The notes under the pieces are model-generated. The model was not told the origin of the DNA, did not search any database, and was given only the letters and a program-made list of their open reading frames with translations. The translations under genes and the position numbers were made by a program. Shown one piece after another: positions 25,576-34,206 of a stretch of 64,000 bases of DNA. Within the stretch, counting starts at the first letter, position 1; every line of letters begins with the position of its first letter. This stretch comes from an uncultured Oscillospiraceae bacterium (GTDB taxonomy: Bacteria; Bacillota; Clostridia; Oscillospirales; Oscillospiraceae), in the NCBI GenBank assembly GCA_934667815.1, contig CAKUMO010000011.1:1-64000 (forward strand). The letters are read 5' to 3'.

Positions 25576-25604
25576 TTGAAAAATGAGGTAAAGCGTGATA
25601 CATT
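25576..25604 (+). promoter_or_regulatory. Possible promoter of the SpoU methylase gene
   Basis: TTGAAA (25576-25581), a 17-bp spacer and TACATT (25599-25604). Confidence 0.4.
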
Positions 25605-25641
25605 ATTAAAATAGAAGCTGCAAACAGGAGTTGATCTGGCC

Positions 25642-26388
25642 TTGGAACGCATTACGAGCGCAAAAAATCCGCTGATTCAGCACATCCGGCATTTGCTGTC
25701 CTCGCGGGCCTACCGCGAAGAATGCGGAGAATTTGCCGCCGAAGGCTGGAAGCTGCTGGACGAGGCGCTGCGTTGGTATCCGCACCTTACGGTGGTCGTC
25801 ATCACGGAAAACGCTGCGCTTCCCGCGCTGCCGCCGCAGACGCGCGTCGCCTGCGTGCCGGAGACGCTGATGCAGAGCCTTTCGGCCATGCGCACGCCGC
25901 AGGGCGTGGTGTTTGCGCTGAAGCTGCCGCAGACAAGAGAACCGGAGCTGCATCCGGGCATGCTGCTGCTTGACCGCATTCAGGATCCAGGCAATCTCGG
26001 CACAATCCTGCGCACGGCGGATGCCTTTGACACTCCCGTTGTGCTGACCAACGGCTGCGCAGATCCCTTTTCCGAAAAGACCGTGCGCGCATCCATGGGC
26101 GCTGTTTTCCGCACGCAGCCGCAGTTAATCGATCTGGAAAAGCTGCTGAAGCTCTGCGCGGAGAAGAACCTTCCGTTGGCCGCGACGGCGCTTTCACCCA
26201 CGGCGCGGGACATCCGCGAGGTCGAGCTTTCGGACAAGCTCGCAGTCATCGGCAGCGAGGGGCAGGGGATTTGTGCGGAGCTTCTCGCGGCCTCGCAGAC
26301 GCAGGTCATCATTCCGATGTCCCCGCGCTGTGAATCGCTCAATGCGGCGGTGGCCGCCGCGCTCGTCCTCTGGCAGATGAAAAGATAG
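25642..26388 (+). CDS. TrmH/SpoU-family RNA 2'-O-methyltransferase
   Basis: This 248-residue SPOUT methyltransferase has an N-terminal L30e-like substrate-binding domain (ITSAKNPLIQHIRHL, FAAEGWKLLDEAL) and a knotted C-terminal domain with motif 1 DRIQDPGNLGTILRTADA, motif 2 VIGSEGQGI and motif 3 IPMSPRCESLNAAVAAALVL. It methylates a ribose in 23S rRNA or tRNA; the exact site is not assignable. The start is read as TTG 25642, though the AGGAG is rather far (11 bases) and an in-frame CTG at 25636 is better spaced. It may lead the dprA-topA run. Confidence 0.87.
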   Translation: MERITSAKNPLIQHIRHLLSSRAYREECGEFAAEGWKLLDEALRWYPHLTVVVITENAALPALPPQTRVACVPETLMQSLSAMRTPQGVVFALKLPQTREPELHPGMLLLDRIQDPGNLGTILRTADAFDTPVVLTNGCADPFSEKTVRASMGAVFRTQPQLIDLEKLLKLCAEKNLPLAATALSPTARDIREVELSDKLAVIGSEGQGICAELLAASQTQVIIPMSPRCESLNAAVAAALVLWQMKR

Positions 26389-26409
26389 AGAAGAAAGGGA
26401 TAGAGAGAT

Positions 26410-27633
26410 ATGCTCAAGCACTGGATCTGGCTGACCACCCGTCCGGGCATCGGCGTACACGGCCGTGTGGCGCTGCTGCGCATGTTCGGAACTGCGGAGC
26501 ATATTTATGAGCTGAAGGAGCGCGACTATCTCGAAACGGAGAACTTCGACAGACGCTGGCTTGAGGGGCTGCTTGATAAATCGCTTGCAGAGGCGGAGAA
26601 AATCCTCAGTGTCTGCGACGATAAGGGCATTTCACTTTTGACCTACGCCGACCGTGCCTATCCTGTGCGTCTGCGCAATATTCCGGATCCGCCCGCGCTT
26701 TTGTATTATCGCGGCATGCTGCCGGACTTTGACAACGAGGCCGCCATCGGCATTGTCGGCTCACGGCGGTGCAGCGCCTACGGCCTTTTGCAGGCCAAGC
26801 AGTTCGGCAAGCTCATTGCCGCAAGCGGCGGTATCGTCATCTCCGGCGGCGCGCGCGGAATCGATTCCATGGCGCTGCGCGGCGCACTCGATTCGGAAAA
26901 TCCGGTCGTATGCGTGCTTGGCTGCGGCGCGGACGTGGTTTATCCGCCGGAAAATCGCGAGCTGTTTCGCCAGATCACGTCTCGCGGCTGTATTTTAAGC
27001 GAGTATCAGCCGGGGACAAGACCGAATCCCGGGAATTTCCCGGTGCGGAACCGCATCATCAGCGGACTTTCCCTCGGCATTTTGGTCGTGGAGGCACCGG
27101 AAAAGAGCGGTGCGCTTATTACGGCGAATCTGGCGCTCGAGCAGGGGCGCGACGTGTTTGCGATTCCCGGAAATCTCGGCGTGAAAAGCTGCGAGGGCAG
27201 CAACCGTCTGATCCGTGACGGCGCGATCGTCGTGGAAAACGGCTGGGATGTGCTGCGCGAATACGAGCAGATGTTTCCGGGAAAGCTCTCCGACGGCCGC
27301 AGCCGCGAGGCCATGGAGCGCAGCTTCATGGCGCGCTTCGGACGGCCTGCGCCGGTATATACGCCGGTTGTTGTCGAAGAAGCCGTCGACAAAAAAGTCA
27401 TTGACAATCCGGAAAACAGGAATTATAGTGACGTAAAAGAAACAAAACCGGCGCTGACCGGTGACGAAGCCGCAGTTTACGAGGCGCTCACGCCCGAGGC
27501 TGTGCTCGCCGACGAGCTGGTGGTCAAGACCGGCCTTCCGGCGCAGCGCGTGGCGGCTGCTCTGACCATGCTTCAGATCAGGAAGCTGGCCGTTAAAGAA
27601 GCCGGTAACCGCTGCCGGGCGCTCGGAAAATAA
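26410..27633 (+). CDS. dprA: DNA processing protein DprA
   Basis: This 407-residue protein has a helical N-terminal region, the Rossmann-like DprA core (VGSRRCSAYGLLQAKQFGK, SGGARGIDSMALRGAL, VLGCGADVVYPPEN, FPVRNRIISGLS, IPGNLG) and a C-terminal winged-helix domain (about residues 340-400). DprA binds incoming single-stranded DNA and loads RecA in transformation; it is also kept in bacteria not known to be competent. It sits directly before topA, a common order in Firmicutes. Ribosome binding site AAAGGGAT is about 12 bases before the ATG. Confidence 0.93.
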   Translation: MLKHWIWLTTRPGIGVHGRVALLRMFGTAEHIYELKERDYLETENFDRRWLEGLLDKSLAEAEKILSVCDDKGISLLTYADRAYPVRLRNIPDPPALLYYRGMLPDFDNEAAIGIVGSRRCSAYGLLQAKQFGKLIAASGGIVISGGARGIDSMALRGALDSENPVVCVLGCGADVVYPPENRELFRQITSRGCILSEYQPGTRPNPGNFPVRNRIISGLSLGILVVEAPEKSGALITANLALEQGRDVFAIPGNLGVKSCEGSNRLIRDGAIVVENGWDVLREYEQMFPGKLSDGRSREAMERSFMARFGRPAPVYTPVVVEEAVDKKVIDNPENRNYSDVKETKPALTGDEAAVYEALTPEAVLADELVVKTGLPAQRVAAALTMLQIRKLAVKEAGNRCRALGK

Positions 27634-27654
27634 CACATTTGGAGGTTTGCCTGT

Positions 27655-29946
27655 ATGGCAAAGGGAGCAACGAATCTGGTGATCGTGGAGTCGCCCTCAA
27701 AGGCGAAAACGATTGGAAAATACCTTGGACCGGACTATCAGGTGCAGGCCTGCATGGGGCATCTGCGCGACCTGCCCAAGAGCACGATGGGCGTGGACAT
27801 CGAGCACGATTTCACGCCGGAATACCTGCCCTTGGCGGGCAAGGAGAGCCTGATTTCCGAACTGAAAAGCGCGTCGAAAAAGGCCGAGTGCGTCTATCTC
27901 GCAACCGACCCTGACCGCGAGGGAGAGGCTATTTCCTGGCATTTGAAGGAGCTTCTGGCGCTGCCGGACGATAAGACCAGGCGCGTGACCTTCAATGAGA
28001 TCACCAAAAATGTCGTAACGAAAAGCATTCAGCAGCCGCGCGATATTGACTATAATCTTGTGGACGCGCAGCAGGCGCGACGCATCCTTGACCGCATTGT
28101 CGGTTATCAGCTCAGCCCGCTGCTGTGGAAAAAGGTTCGCCGCGGCCTGTCCGCAGGGCGCGTGCAGTCTGTCGCCACACGTCTGGTCGTTGAACGCGAG
28201 AAAGAGATCGAGGCCTTTGTGCCGAAGGAATACTGGACGCTGGACGTCCTGCTGCGCTGCAGGGAAAAGGCCGGTTCCTTCACAGCACGCTATTACGGCG
28301 ACGGTAAAAAGCGCGAGCTGCACAGCAAGGAAGACGCCCTTGAGATCGAGCGCGACATTCAGGGCAGGGAATTTACCATTGCGTCCATCAAGCGTGCGGA
28401 AAAGCGCCGCTCTCCGACACCGCCCTTTATCACATCTACGCTTCAGCAGGAGGCCTCGCGCAAGCTCAACATGACGCCGCGCCGCACGATGGCGGTCGCA
28501 CAGCAGCTCTATGAAGGCGTGGAGATCACGGGCGAGGGTTCCGTGGGTCTGATTACCTATATGCGTACCGACTCGCTGCGCCTTTCCGAAGAGGCGCTGG
28601 CAGCCGCGCGCGATCTGATCTGTGAGCGCTACGGCACCGGCTACTATCCCGGCTCGCCGCGCCATTTCCGCAAAAAAGAGGGTGCGCAGGACGCGCACGA
28701 GGCCATTCGGCCAAGCAACGTCCGTTTTGACCCGGAGAGCATCAAGGACGATCTGACCAAGGAGCAGTACCGCCTGTACAAGCTCATCTGGAGCCGCTTT
28801 GTGGCCTGCCAGATGGCGGACGCACGCTATGATTCCGTGCAGATCGATGCCGTCTGCGCCGGGCACACTTTCCGCGCGACCGACCAGATCATGACCTTTG
28901 CGGGCTTTACGGCGGTCTACGAGGAAGGTCGTGACGACGAGGCTGAGGAAAAAACTTCTTCTTTGCCGAATCTTGATGGCTCGGAGCATCTGACTGCCGA
29001 AAAAGTCAGCAAGGATCAGCACTTTACCCAGCCGCCTGCGCGTTATACCGAGGCGACGCTGGTCAAGGCGATGGAGGAACGCGGCGTTGGCCGTCCGTCC
29101 ACCTATGCTTCGACCGTTGCGACGATCGAAGCACGCGAGTATGTCATTAAAAAAGACAAGCGCCTGTTCCCGACGCCGCTTGGCCGCGTTGTGACAGAGC
29201 TGATGATCGAACGCTTCAATGATGTCATTGACGTGGAATTTACGGCGAACATGGAGCACGAGCTGGACGAGGTCGAATCCGGCAAGGTGTTCTGGAAGGA
29301 CGTTCTGCGCGGTTTCTACAAGGGCTTCCATCAGGAGATGCTCGACGCGGAAAAGGCGCTCGAGGGCACGCGTATCAAGGTGCCGGACGAGGTTTCCGAC
29401 GAGGTCTGCGAGATCTGCGGAAAGCCCATGCTCGTCAAGAGCGGCCGCTTCGGACGATTCCTTGCCTGCTCGGGCTTCCCGGAGTGCAAGTTTACCATGC
29501 CCATCGTCGAGCGCATGCCGGGTCGCTGCCCGCGCTGCGGAAGCGGCATCCTAAAGCGTAAGTCCAAGAAGGGCTACACCTATTACGCCTGCGAACGCGG
29601 CGCGGAGTGCGGCTTTATGACGTGGGACGTGCCGACGGAGCAGGACTGCCCGTCCTGCGGCCAGACGATGTTCAAAAAGTCCGGGCGCGGCAGACTGACG
29701 CCCTTCTGTATCAACGAAAACTGCCCGAATTTCCTGCCGGAGGACAAGCGTGGCTATAAGCGCCGGATGCCCAAGGCGACGAGCGACAGCGTCGAGACCG
29801 CCGAAGCCATCGAGGACGAGAGCAAAAAGTCGGAAAAGTCAGAAAAGCCGGCAAAAAAGACTGCGGCAAAGAAAACAACGAAGTCGACTAAGGCCACGAA
29901 AACAGCAAAGACCGCAGCAAAAACGAAAAAGGAATCCAAGAAATGA
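27655..29946 (+). CDS. topA: DNA topoisomerase I
   Basis: This 763-residue type IA topoisomerase relaxes negative supercoils. It has the N-terminal TOPRIM domain (LVIVESPSKAKTI, DPDREGEAIS), the catalytic Tyr302 in GLITYMRTDS, and three C-terminal four-Cys zinc ribbons (CEICGKPM, CPRCGSGI, CPSCGQTM). The tail after residue 715 is a Lys/Ala/Thr-rich low-complexity stretch likely to bind DNA. GGAGG precedes the ATG. Its last codons overlap trmFO by ATGA. Confidence 0.96.
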   Translation: MAKGATNLVIVESPSKAKTIGKYLGPDYQVQACMGHLRDLPKSTMGVDIEHDFTPEYLPLAGKESLISELKSASKKAECVYLATDPDREGEAISWHLKELLALPDDKTRRVTFNEITKNVVTKSIQQPRDIDYNLVDAQQARRILDRIVGYQLSPLLWKKVRRGLSAGRVQSVATRLVVEREKEIEAFVPKEYWTLDVLLRCREKAGSFTARYYGDGKKRELHSKEDALEIERDIQGREFTIASIKRAEKRRSPTPPFITSTLQQEASRKLNMTPRRTMAVAQQLYEGVEITGEGSVGLITYMRTDSLRLSEEALAAARDLICERYGTGYYPGSPRHFRKKEGAQDAHEAIRPSNVRFDPESIKDDLTKEQYRLYKLIWSRFVACQMADARYDSVQIDAVCAGHTFRATDQIMTFAGFTAVYEEGRDDEAEEKTSSLPNLDGSEHLTAEKVSKDQHFTQPPARYTEATLVKAMEERGVGRPSTYASTVATIEAREYVIKKDKRLFPTPLGRVVTELMIERFNDVIDVEFTANMEHELDEVESGKVFWKDVLRGFYKGFHQEMLDAEKALEGTRIKVPDEVSDEVCEICGKPMLVKSGRFGRFLACSGFPECKFTMPIVERMPGRCPRCGSGILKRKSKKGYTYYACERGAECGFMTWDVPTEQDCPSCGQTMFKKSGRGRLTPFCINENCPNFLPEDKRGYKRRMPKATSDSVETAEAIEDESKKSEKSEKPAKKTAAKKTTKSTKATKTAKTAAKTKKESKK

Positions 29947-31262
29947 CGCAAGTAAAGGTGATCGGCGCGGGTCTTGCCGGCAGCGAAGCCGCCTGGCAGC
30001 TCGCGCAGCGCGGATTTTCCGTGAAGCTCTATGAAATGAAGCCCTCAAAAATGACGCCTGCGCATCACTGCGCGGATTTTGCGGAGCTGGTCTGCTCCAA
30101 CTCTCTGCGCGGCGACCGGCTGGAAAACGCCGTCGGACTTCTGAAGGAGGAGCTGCGGCGCGTGGGCAGCCTGATTTTGTCCTGCGCGGATGCAACGCGC
30201 GTGGAGGCGGGCGGCTGCCTTGCGGTAGACCGCTACGGCTTCTCTGCCATGGTCACGGAGAAAATACGCAGTCATCCGAATATCGAGGTCGTCTCCGAGG
30301 AAGTGACACAGGTCCCGCAGGGGCCGGTGATCGTCGCAACGGGGCCGCTGACCTCGGACGCGCTGACCGAGGCAATCCGGGAATATTTCGGCGGCGCGGA
30401 CGATCTGCATTTCTTCGACGCGGCGGCACCGCTGGTCACGCTGGAATCCGTGGATATGGAGCTTGCGTGGCGCGCCTCGCGTTATGACCGCGGCAGCGCG
30501 GATTATATCAACTGCGCGATGAATAAGGACGAATATCTTGCCTTTGTGCAGGCGTTGGCCACCGCCGAGGAGGCGGAGGTTCACGGCTTTGAGGACAAGA
30601 GCGTCTTTGAGGGCTGCATGCCTGTCGAGGTCATGGCACGGCGCGGCACGGATACGCTGCGCTACGGGCCGATGAAGCCTGTCGGCCTGCGCGACCCCAA
30701 AACCGGGCGCGAGCCTTACGCCGTGGTGCAGCTTCGGCAGGACAACGCCGAGGGTACGGTTTATAACCTTGTCGGCTTCCAGACGCATCTGCGTTTCCCA
30801 GAGCAGCGGAGGGTGTTTTCCATGATTCCCGCGCTGCGGCAGGCGGAATATGTCCGCTACGGCGTGATGCACCGCAATACATTTCTCAATTCGCCCGCGC
30901 TGCTGGACGCGACCTTCGCTGACCGCCGCGATCCGCTTGTCTCCTTTGCCGGGCAAATGACCGGCGTGGAGGGGTATGTGGAATCCTGCGCGTCGGGGTA
31001 TCTGGCCGCCGTGTCTATGGCCGCAAGACTGCAGGGTGAGAACCCGCCGGACTTCGGAACGGACACCGCCATTGGTGCGCTGGGACATTATGTCAGCGCG
31101 GGCAGTGTCGGCGCCTTCCAGCCGATGAATATCAACTTTGGAATTATCGCTCCGCTCGATCAGAGAATTCGGGGCAAGGCAAATAAAAACCTCGCCATTG
31201 CGCAGCGTGCTCTTGCGCACATCGACGCACTGGCGGGGAGAAAGAATGAGGAACAGGCATGA
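29943..31262 (+). CDS. trmFO: Folate-dependent tRNA-U54 methyltransferase TrmFO
   Basis: This 439-residue flavoprotein uses methylenetetrahydrofolate and FADH2 to make ribothymidine at position 54 of tRNA. It has an N-terminal FAD-binding GAGLAGSEAAWQLAQRG motif, the family block CADFAELVCSNSLRGDRLENAVGLLKEE and the C-terminal INFGIIAPL region. The start overlaps topA by four bases and the stop overlaps plsX by four bases; the topA-trmFO order is typical of Firmicutes. Confidence 0.96.
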   Translation: MTQVKVIGAGLAGSEAAWQLAQRGFSVKLYEMKPSKMTPAHHCADFAELVCSNSLRGDRLENAVGLLKEELRRVGSLILSCADATRVEAGGCLAVDRYGFSAMVTEKIRSHPNIEVVSEEVTQVPQGPVIVATGPLTSDALTEAIREYFGGADDLHFFDAAAPLVTLESVDMELAWRASRYDRGSADYINCAMNKDEYLAFVQALATAEEAEVHGFEDKSVFEGCMPVEVMARRGTDTLRYGPMKPVGLRDPKTGREPYAVVQLRQDNAEGTVYNLVGFQTHLRFPEQRRVFSMIPALRQAEYVRYGVMHRNTFLNSPALLDATFADRRDPLVSFAGQMTGVEGYVESCASGYLAAVSMAARLQGENPPDFGTDTAIGALGHYVSAGSVGAFQPMNINFGIIAPLDQRIRGKANKNLAIAQRALAHIDALAGRKNEEQA

Positions 31263-32287
31263 GGATCATCATTGACGCCATGGGCGGCGACAACGCACCG
31301 GACGAGATCGTTCTCGGCGCGGTACAGGCCGCAAAGGAATTTCAGACAGAGATCGTGCTCGTCGGCCGGGGGGAGGACATCCTGCGCGGCATGAAGGCCA
31401 AGGGAATCGACACGCTGCCCGAGGGCGTGGAGATTGCCAACGCCGAGGACATGGTCGATATGCACGCCGACCCGACGCAGGTCGTGCAGCAGCACCGCAA
31501 TTCCTCCATGGTCATGGGACTGAAAATGCTGGCAGACGGCTCCGGCGACGCCTTTATTTCCGCGGGAAATACCGGCGCACTGCTGACGGCAGCAACGCTG
31601 CTGGTCAAGCGCATCCGCGGCATCCGCCGCGCGGCCTTTGCGCCGCTGTTTCCGACGAAGGCCGTGCTGATCGATGCCGGTGCAAATGCGGAGTGTACGC
31701 CGGAGTTTCTGATGCAGTTCGGCTGCATGGGTTCGCTGTACGCGCAGAAGGCGCTGGGCATTGCGCAGCCGCGCGTGGCGCTTTTGAACAACGGCGCGGA
31801 GGAAGGCAAGGGCGACGAGCTGCATAAGAGCGCTTATGACCTGCTGAAAAAGGCTGACGAAAACGGTCTGATTCACTTCGCCGGCAACATTGAGGCGCGG
31901 GACGTTCTCATGGGCGGCGCGGATGTGATCGTGGCTGACGGCTTCTCGGGCAACATTCTGCTCAAGAGCATTGAGGGCACGGCGAGCTTTATGTCCGGCC
32001 TGATGAAAAAGATGTTTAAGCGTAATTTCATCTCCAAGATCGGATACCTCTGCTGCAAGTCCGGCGTGCAGGAGATCCGCAAGCTGATGGACTACCGCGA
32101 GACCGGCGGCTCCATGCTCGTCGGCCTGAATAAGCCCGTCATCAAGGCGCATGGCTCGTCCGATGCGCTGGCCATTCGCGGCGCGGTGCATCAGGCGGTC
32201 GAGGCTGCACGCAGCGGCTTCTGCGAGGAGATTCGCGCGAACATCTCCAAGATGACGCTTCCGCGGGAGGCAAACCATGCAGACTGA
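31259..32287 (+). CDS. plsX: Phosphate acyltransferase PlsX
   Basis: This 342-residue enzyme makes acyl-phosphate from acyl-ACP, the first step of phospholipid synthesis through PlsY. Family motifs are RIIIDAMGGDNAPDEIVLGAV, SAGNTGALLTAAT, LIDAGANAECTPEFL and DGFSGNILLKS. It overlaps trmFO by 4 bp and rnc by 11 bp. Unlike many Firmicutes, no fabD, fabG or acpP lies between plsX and rnc. Confidence 0.95.
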   Translation: MRIIIDAMGGDNAPDEIVLGAVQAAKEFQTEIVLVGRGEDILRGMKAKGIDTLPEGVEIANAEDMVDMHADPTQVVQQHRNSSMVMGLKMLADGSGDAFISAGNTGALLTAATLLVKRIRGIRRAAFAPLFPTKAVLIDAGANAECTPEFLMQFGCMGSLYAQKALGIAQPRVALLNNGAEEGKGDELHKSAYDLLKKADENGLIHFAGNIEARDVLMGGADVIVADGFSGNILLKSIEGTASFMSGLMKKMFKRNFISKIGYLCCKSGVQEIRKLMDYRETGGSMLVGLNKPVIKAHGSSDALAIRGAVHQAVEAARSGFCEEIRANISKMTLPREANHAD

Positions 32288-32963
32288 GCTGGAACGTGCC
32301 CTCGGCTACGAATACCGTGACCGGGAACTGCTGCGCCGTGCGCTGTCGCACACGTCCTATGCCAACGAGGTCTATAAGGACGCGTTCGAAAGCTATGAGC
32401 GGCTGGAGTTTCTGGGCGATTCCATTCTTGGCTTTGTTACGGCGGAATATTTGTTCAAAGCCTTCCCGGACAAGCTCGAAGGAGAATTGTCGCGTATCCG
32501 CGCGGAGCTGGTGTGCGAAAAGAACCTCGCGCTTGTTGCGGAAAAGCTCTCGCTGGGCGATTATCTGCTTCTCGGCAACGGCGAGGAGCAGACCGGCGGC
32601 CGTCACCGCGCCAGCATCACGTCGGACGTTGTCGAGGCACTGATCGCGGCGGCATATCTTGACGGCGGCTTTGAAGTTGCCAAGGGCATTGTGGAGCGCC
32701 ATGTGCTTACGCTTCTGTCCGTCGCGGAAAAGACCCACGATTATAAAACCGAGCTTCAGGAGCTGGTGCAGCGCAAGAAGGAGCAGCATCTTTCCTACGA
32801 GCTGACGGGCGAGAGCGGCCCGGATCACTGCAAGGAATTCACCGTGCAGGTTTCTCTGAACGGCGAATCGGTTGGCAGCGGCACGGGCACGAGCAAGAAG
32901 CGCGCCGAGCAGGCGGCGGCTATGCAGGCAATCCGCAGACTCTTCCCGAAGGAGATTCGATGA
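32277..32963 (+). CDS. rnc: Ribonuclease III
   Basis: This 228-residue double-strand-specific endoribonuclease processes rRNA precursors. The catalytic signature ERLEFLGDSILGF lies near residues 39-51, the second acidic cluster DVVEALIAAAYLDGG near 118-131, and a double-stranded-RNA-binding domain covers about residues 156-224 (KTELQELVQRKK to KKRAEQAAAMQAI). It ends just before an intrinsic terminator that closes the operon. Confidence 0.96.
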   Translation: MQTELERALGYEYRDRELLRRALSHTSYANEVYKDAFESYERLEFLGDSILGFVTAEYLFKAFPDKLEGELSRIRAELVCEKNLALVAEKLSLGDYLLLGNGEEQTGGRHRASITSDVVEALIAAAYLDGGFEVAKGIVERHVLTLLSVAEKTHDYKTELQELVQRKKEQHLSYELTGESGPDHCKEFTVQVSLNGESVGSGTGTSKKRAEQAAAMQAIRRLFPKEIR

Positions 32964-32968
32964 TGATT

Positions 32969-33019
32969 CGGAGACTGTCCCAAAATTCCGAGAGGCGTTT
33001 TGGGCAGTCTCCGATTTTT
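32969..33019 (+). terminator. Intrinsic terminator after rnc
   Basis: A stem of about 16 bp (32969-32985 with 32998-33013) is followed by ATTTTTT. Confidence 0.8.
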
Positions 33020-33067
33020 TGGAACCGAATCGTACTTTTTGCGTCAAAATAACAGGAGGGATGCCAT

Positions 33068-33460
33068 ATGTTCGGAAAAAAGAAATGTAAAATCCTGAAA
33101 GAGATCCGCCGAAAGATCGCGGAGGAAAACGACATTCCCTACATCACGCGCGAGTGTACCCATCGGGGCGAGTGCAGCGGTACCTGTCCACGCTGTGAGC
33201 AGGAGCTGCGCGAGCTGGAACGCGCCCTTCAGAAGCGGCAACGGCTGGGTAAGGCTGTTGCCGTGACCGCCGTGGCGGCGGGTATTTCCCTGAGCATGGC
33301 GGGCTGCGTGGAGCCGCGGCAGGACGATCAGCTTTCCGGCGAGGTCGAAGCAAGCGTTTCTGCGCCTCCCGAAACTGACACCGTGGAGCTTCTCGGAGAA
33401 TATAGCGAGTCTGATTTTCAGCGCGGCGGTGACGACGCTGCCGAATCTGACGCGCCATGA
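33068..33460 (+). CDS. Small Cys-rich protein with hydrophobic segment, paired with a radical SAM gene
   Basis: This 130-residue protein has no function I can name. The N-terminal 60 residues are basic and helical and hold a compact cysteine cluster (Cys30, 36, 40, 43 in CTHRGECSGTCPRC, plus Cys7). Residues 62-79 are hydrophobic and end in a lipobox-like MAGC (Cys80). The last 45 residues are acidic and Ser/Glu-rich, typical of a flexible surface tail. AGGAGG precedes the ATG. Its stop overlaps the next gene by ATGA, so it is made together with a radical SAM enzyme. The four-Cys cluster could bind zinc or an Fe-S cluster, or be a modification substrate; all of these are inference. Confidence 0.7.
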   Translation: MFGKKKCKILKEIRRKIAEENDIPYITRECTHRGECSGTCPRCEQELRELERALQKRQRLGKAVAVTAVAAGISLSMAGCVEPRQDDQLSGEVEASVSAPPETDTVELLGEYSESDFQRGGDDAAESDAP

Positions 33461-34065
33461 CGCGGTTTCCGCTTCTCGGGCTGTCACGTCTGCGGATGCA
33501 GACGGATGGCACGGGTGTGACGACGCTCGTCGCGGGCGCGGGCTGCCCGCTTTCCTGCAAATGGTGCATCAACCGCAGGATCCTGTCGGAAAAACAGCCG
33601 GAGCTTCTCTCGCCGCAGGAGCTTTTTGCGAGGGTACGCTGCGACGATCTTTATTTTCGGGCGACCGGCGGCGGCGTGACCTTCGGCGGCGGAGAGCCGC
33701 TGCTGCATGCGGCGTTTCTGGCCGAGTTCCGTGCGCTGTGCCCGGGCTGGCGGCTGACCGTGGAGACAAGCCTGAACGTCGCACCGGAGCTGCTGGCGCA
33801 GTGCGAGAAGGCTGTGGACGAGTTCGTCGTGGACATCAAGGACTGGGATGAGACGGTCTATTATGCCTATACCGGGCATAGCGGTGCACAGGCGCGGGAG
33901 AACCTGCGGCATCTTTTGATGAACTGCCCTGCGAAAGTCCACGTCCGCGTGCCGCTGATCCCGCAATTTAACACGCCGGAGCAGCAGAGCGCGACCGCCG
34001 CTGCGCTCGGTGCGCTGGGTGCGGAGAATATTGAATTGTTTTCTTACGTTCTGCGGGAAAAATGA
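33457..34065 (+). CDS. Radical SAM protein, activating-enzyme-like
   Basis: This 202-residue protein has the radical SAM motif CPLSCKWC (CX3CX2C) near residues 29-36, the GGE-type SAM motif FGGGEPLL near 72-79, and conserved DFVVDIKDWD and VRVPLIPQFN strands. It resembles the core of glycyl-radical-enzyme activases and is short, without extra ferredoxin or SPASM domains. No glycyl radical enzyme is nearby. Overlap with the upstream Cys-rich gene suggests that protein is its partner or substrate. The reaction is unknown. Confidence 0.82.
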   Translation: MTRFPLLGLSRLRMQTDGTGVTTLVAGAGCPLSCKWCINRRILSEKQPELLSPQELFARVRCDDLYFRATGGGVTFGGGEPLLHAAFLAEFRALCPGWRLTVETSLNVAPELLAQCEKAVDEFVVDIKDWDETVYYAYTGHSGAQARENLRHLLMNCPAKVHVRVPLIPQFNTPEQQSATAAALGALGAENIELFSYVLREK

Positions 34066-34086
34066 CCTGATTGTATCACATAAGAG

Positions 34087-34123
34087 CATCGCCTGCCTGC
34101 GCAGGCGGTGTTTTGCTGTTTTT
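34087..34123 (+). terminator. Intrinsic terminator after the radical SAM gene
   Basis: A 10-bp stem with one G-T pair (34087-34096 with 34101-34110) has loop CTGC and is followed by TTTTGCTGTTTTT. Confidence 0.75.
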
Positions 34124-34206
34124 CAGTACAGAAAAGGCGGCCGGGCTTGCATTTTGACGTAAATTGTGGTAGGATAGATCGATAATACAATAGGGGTATT
34201 GTACAG

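Noticed and set aside
27697..29331. A 544-codon open frame antisense to topA.
   Set aside because: Same explanation: topA has all expected motifs and a clean ribosome binding site.
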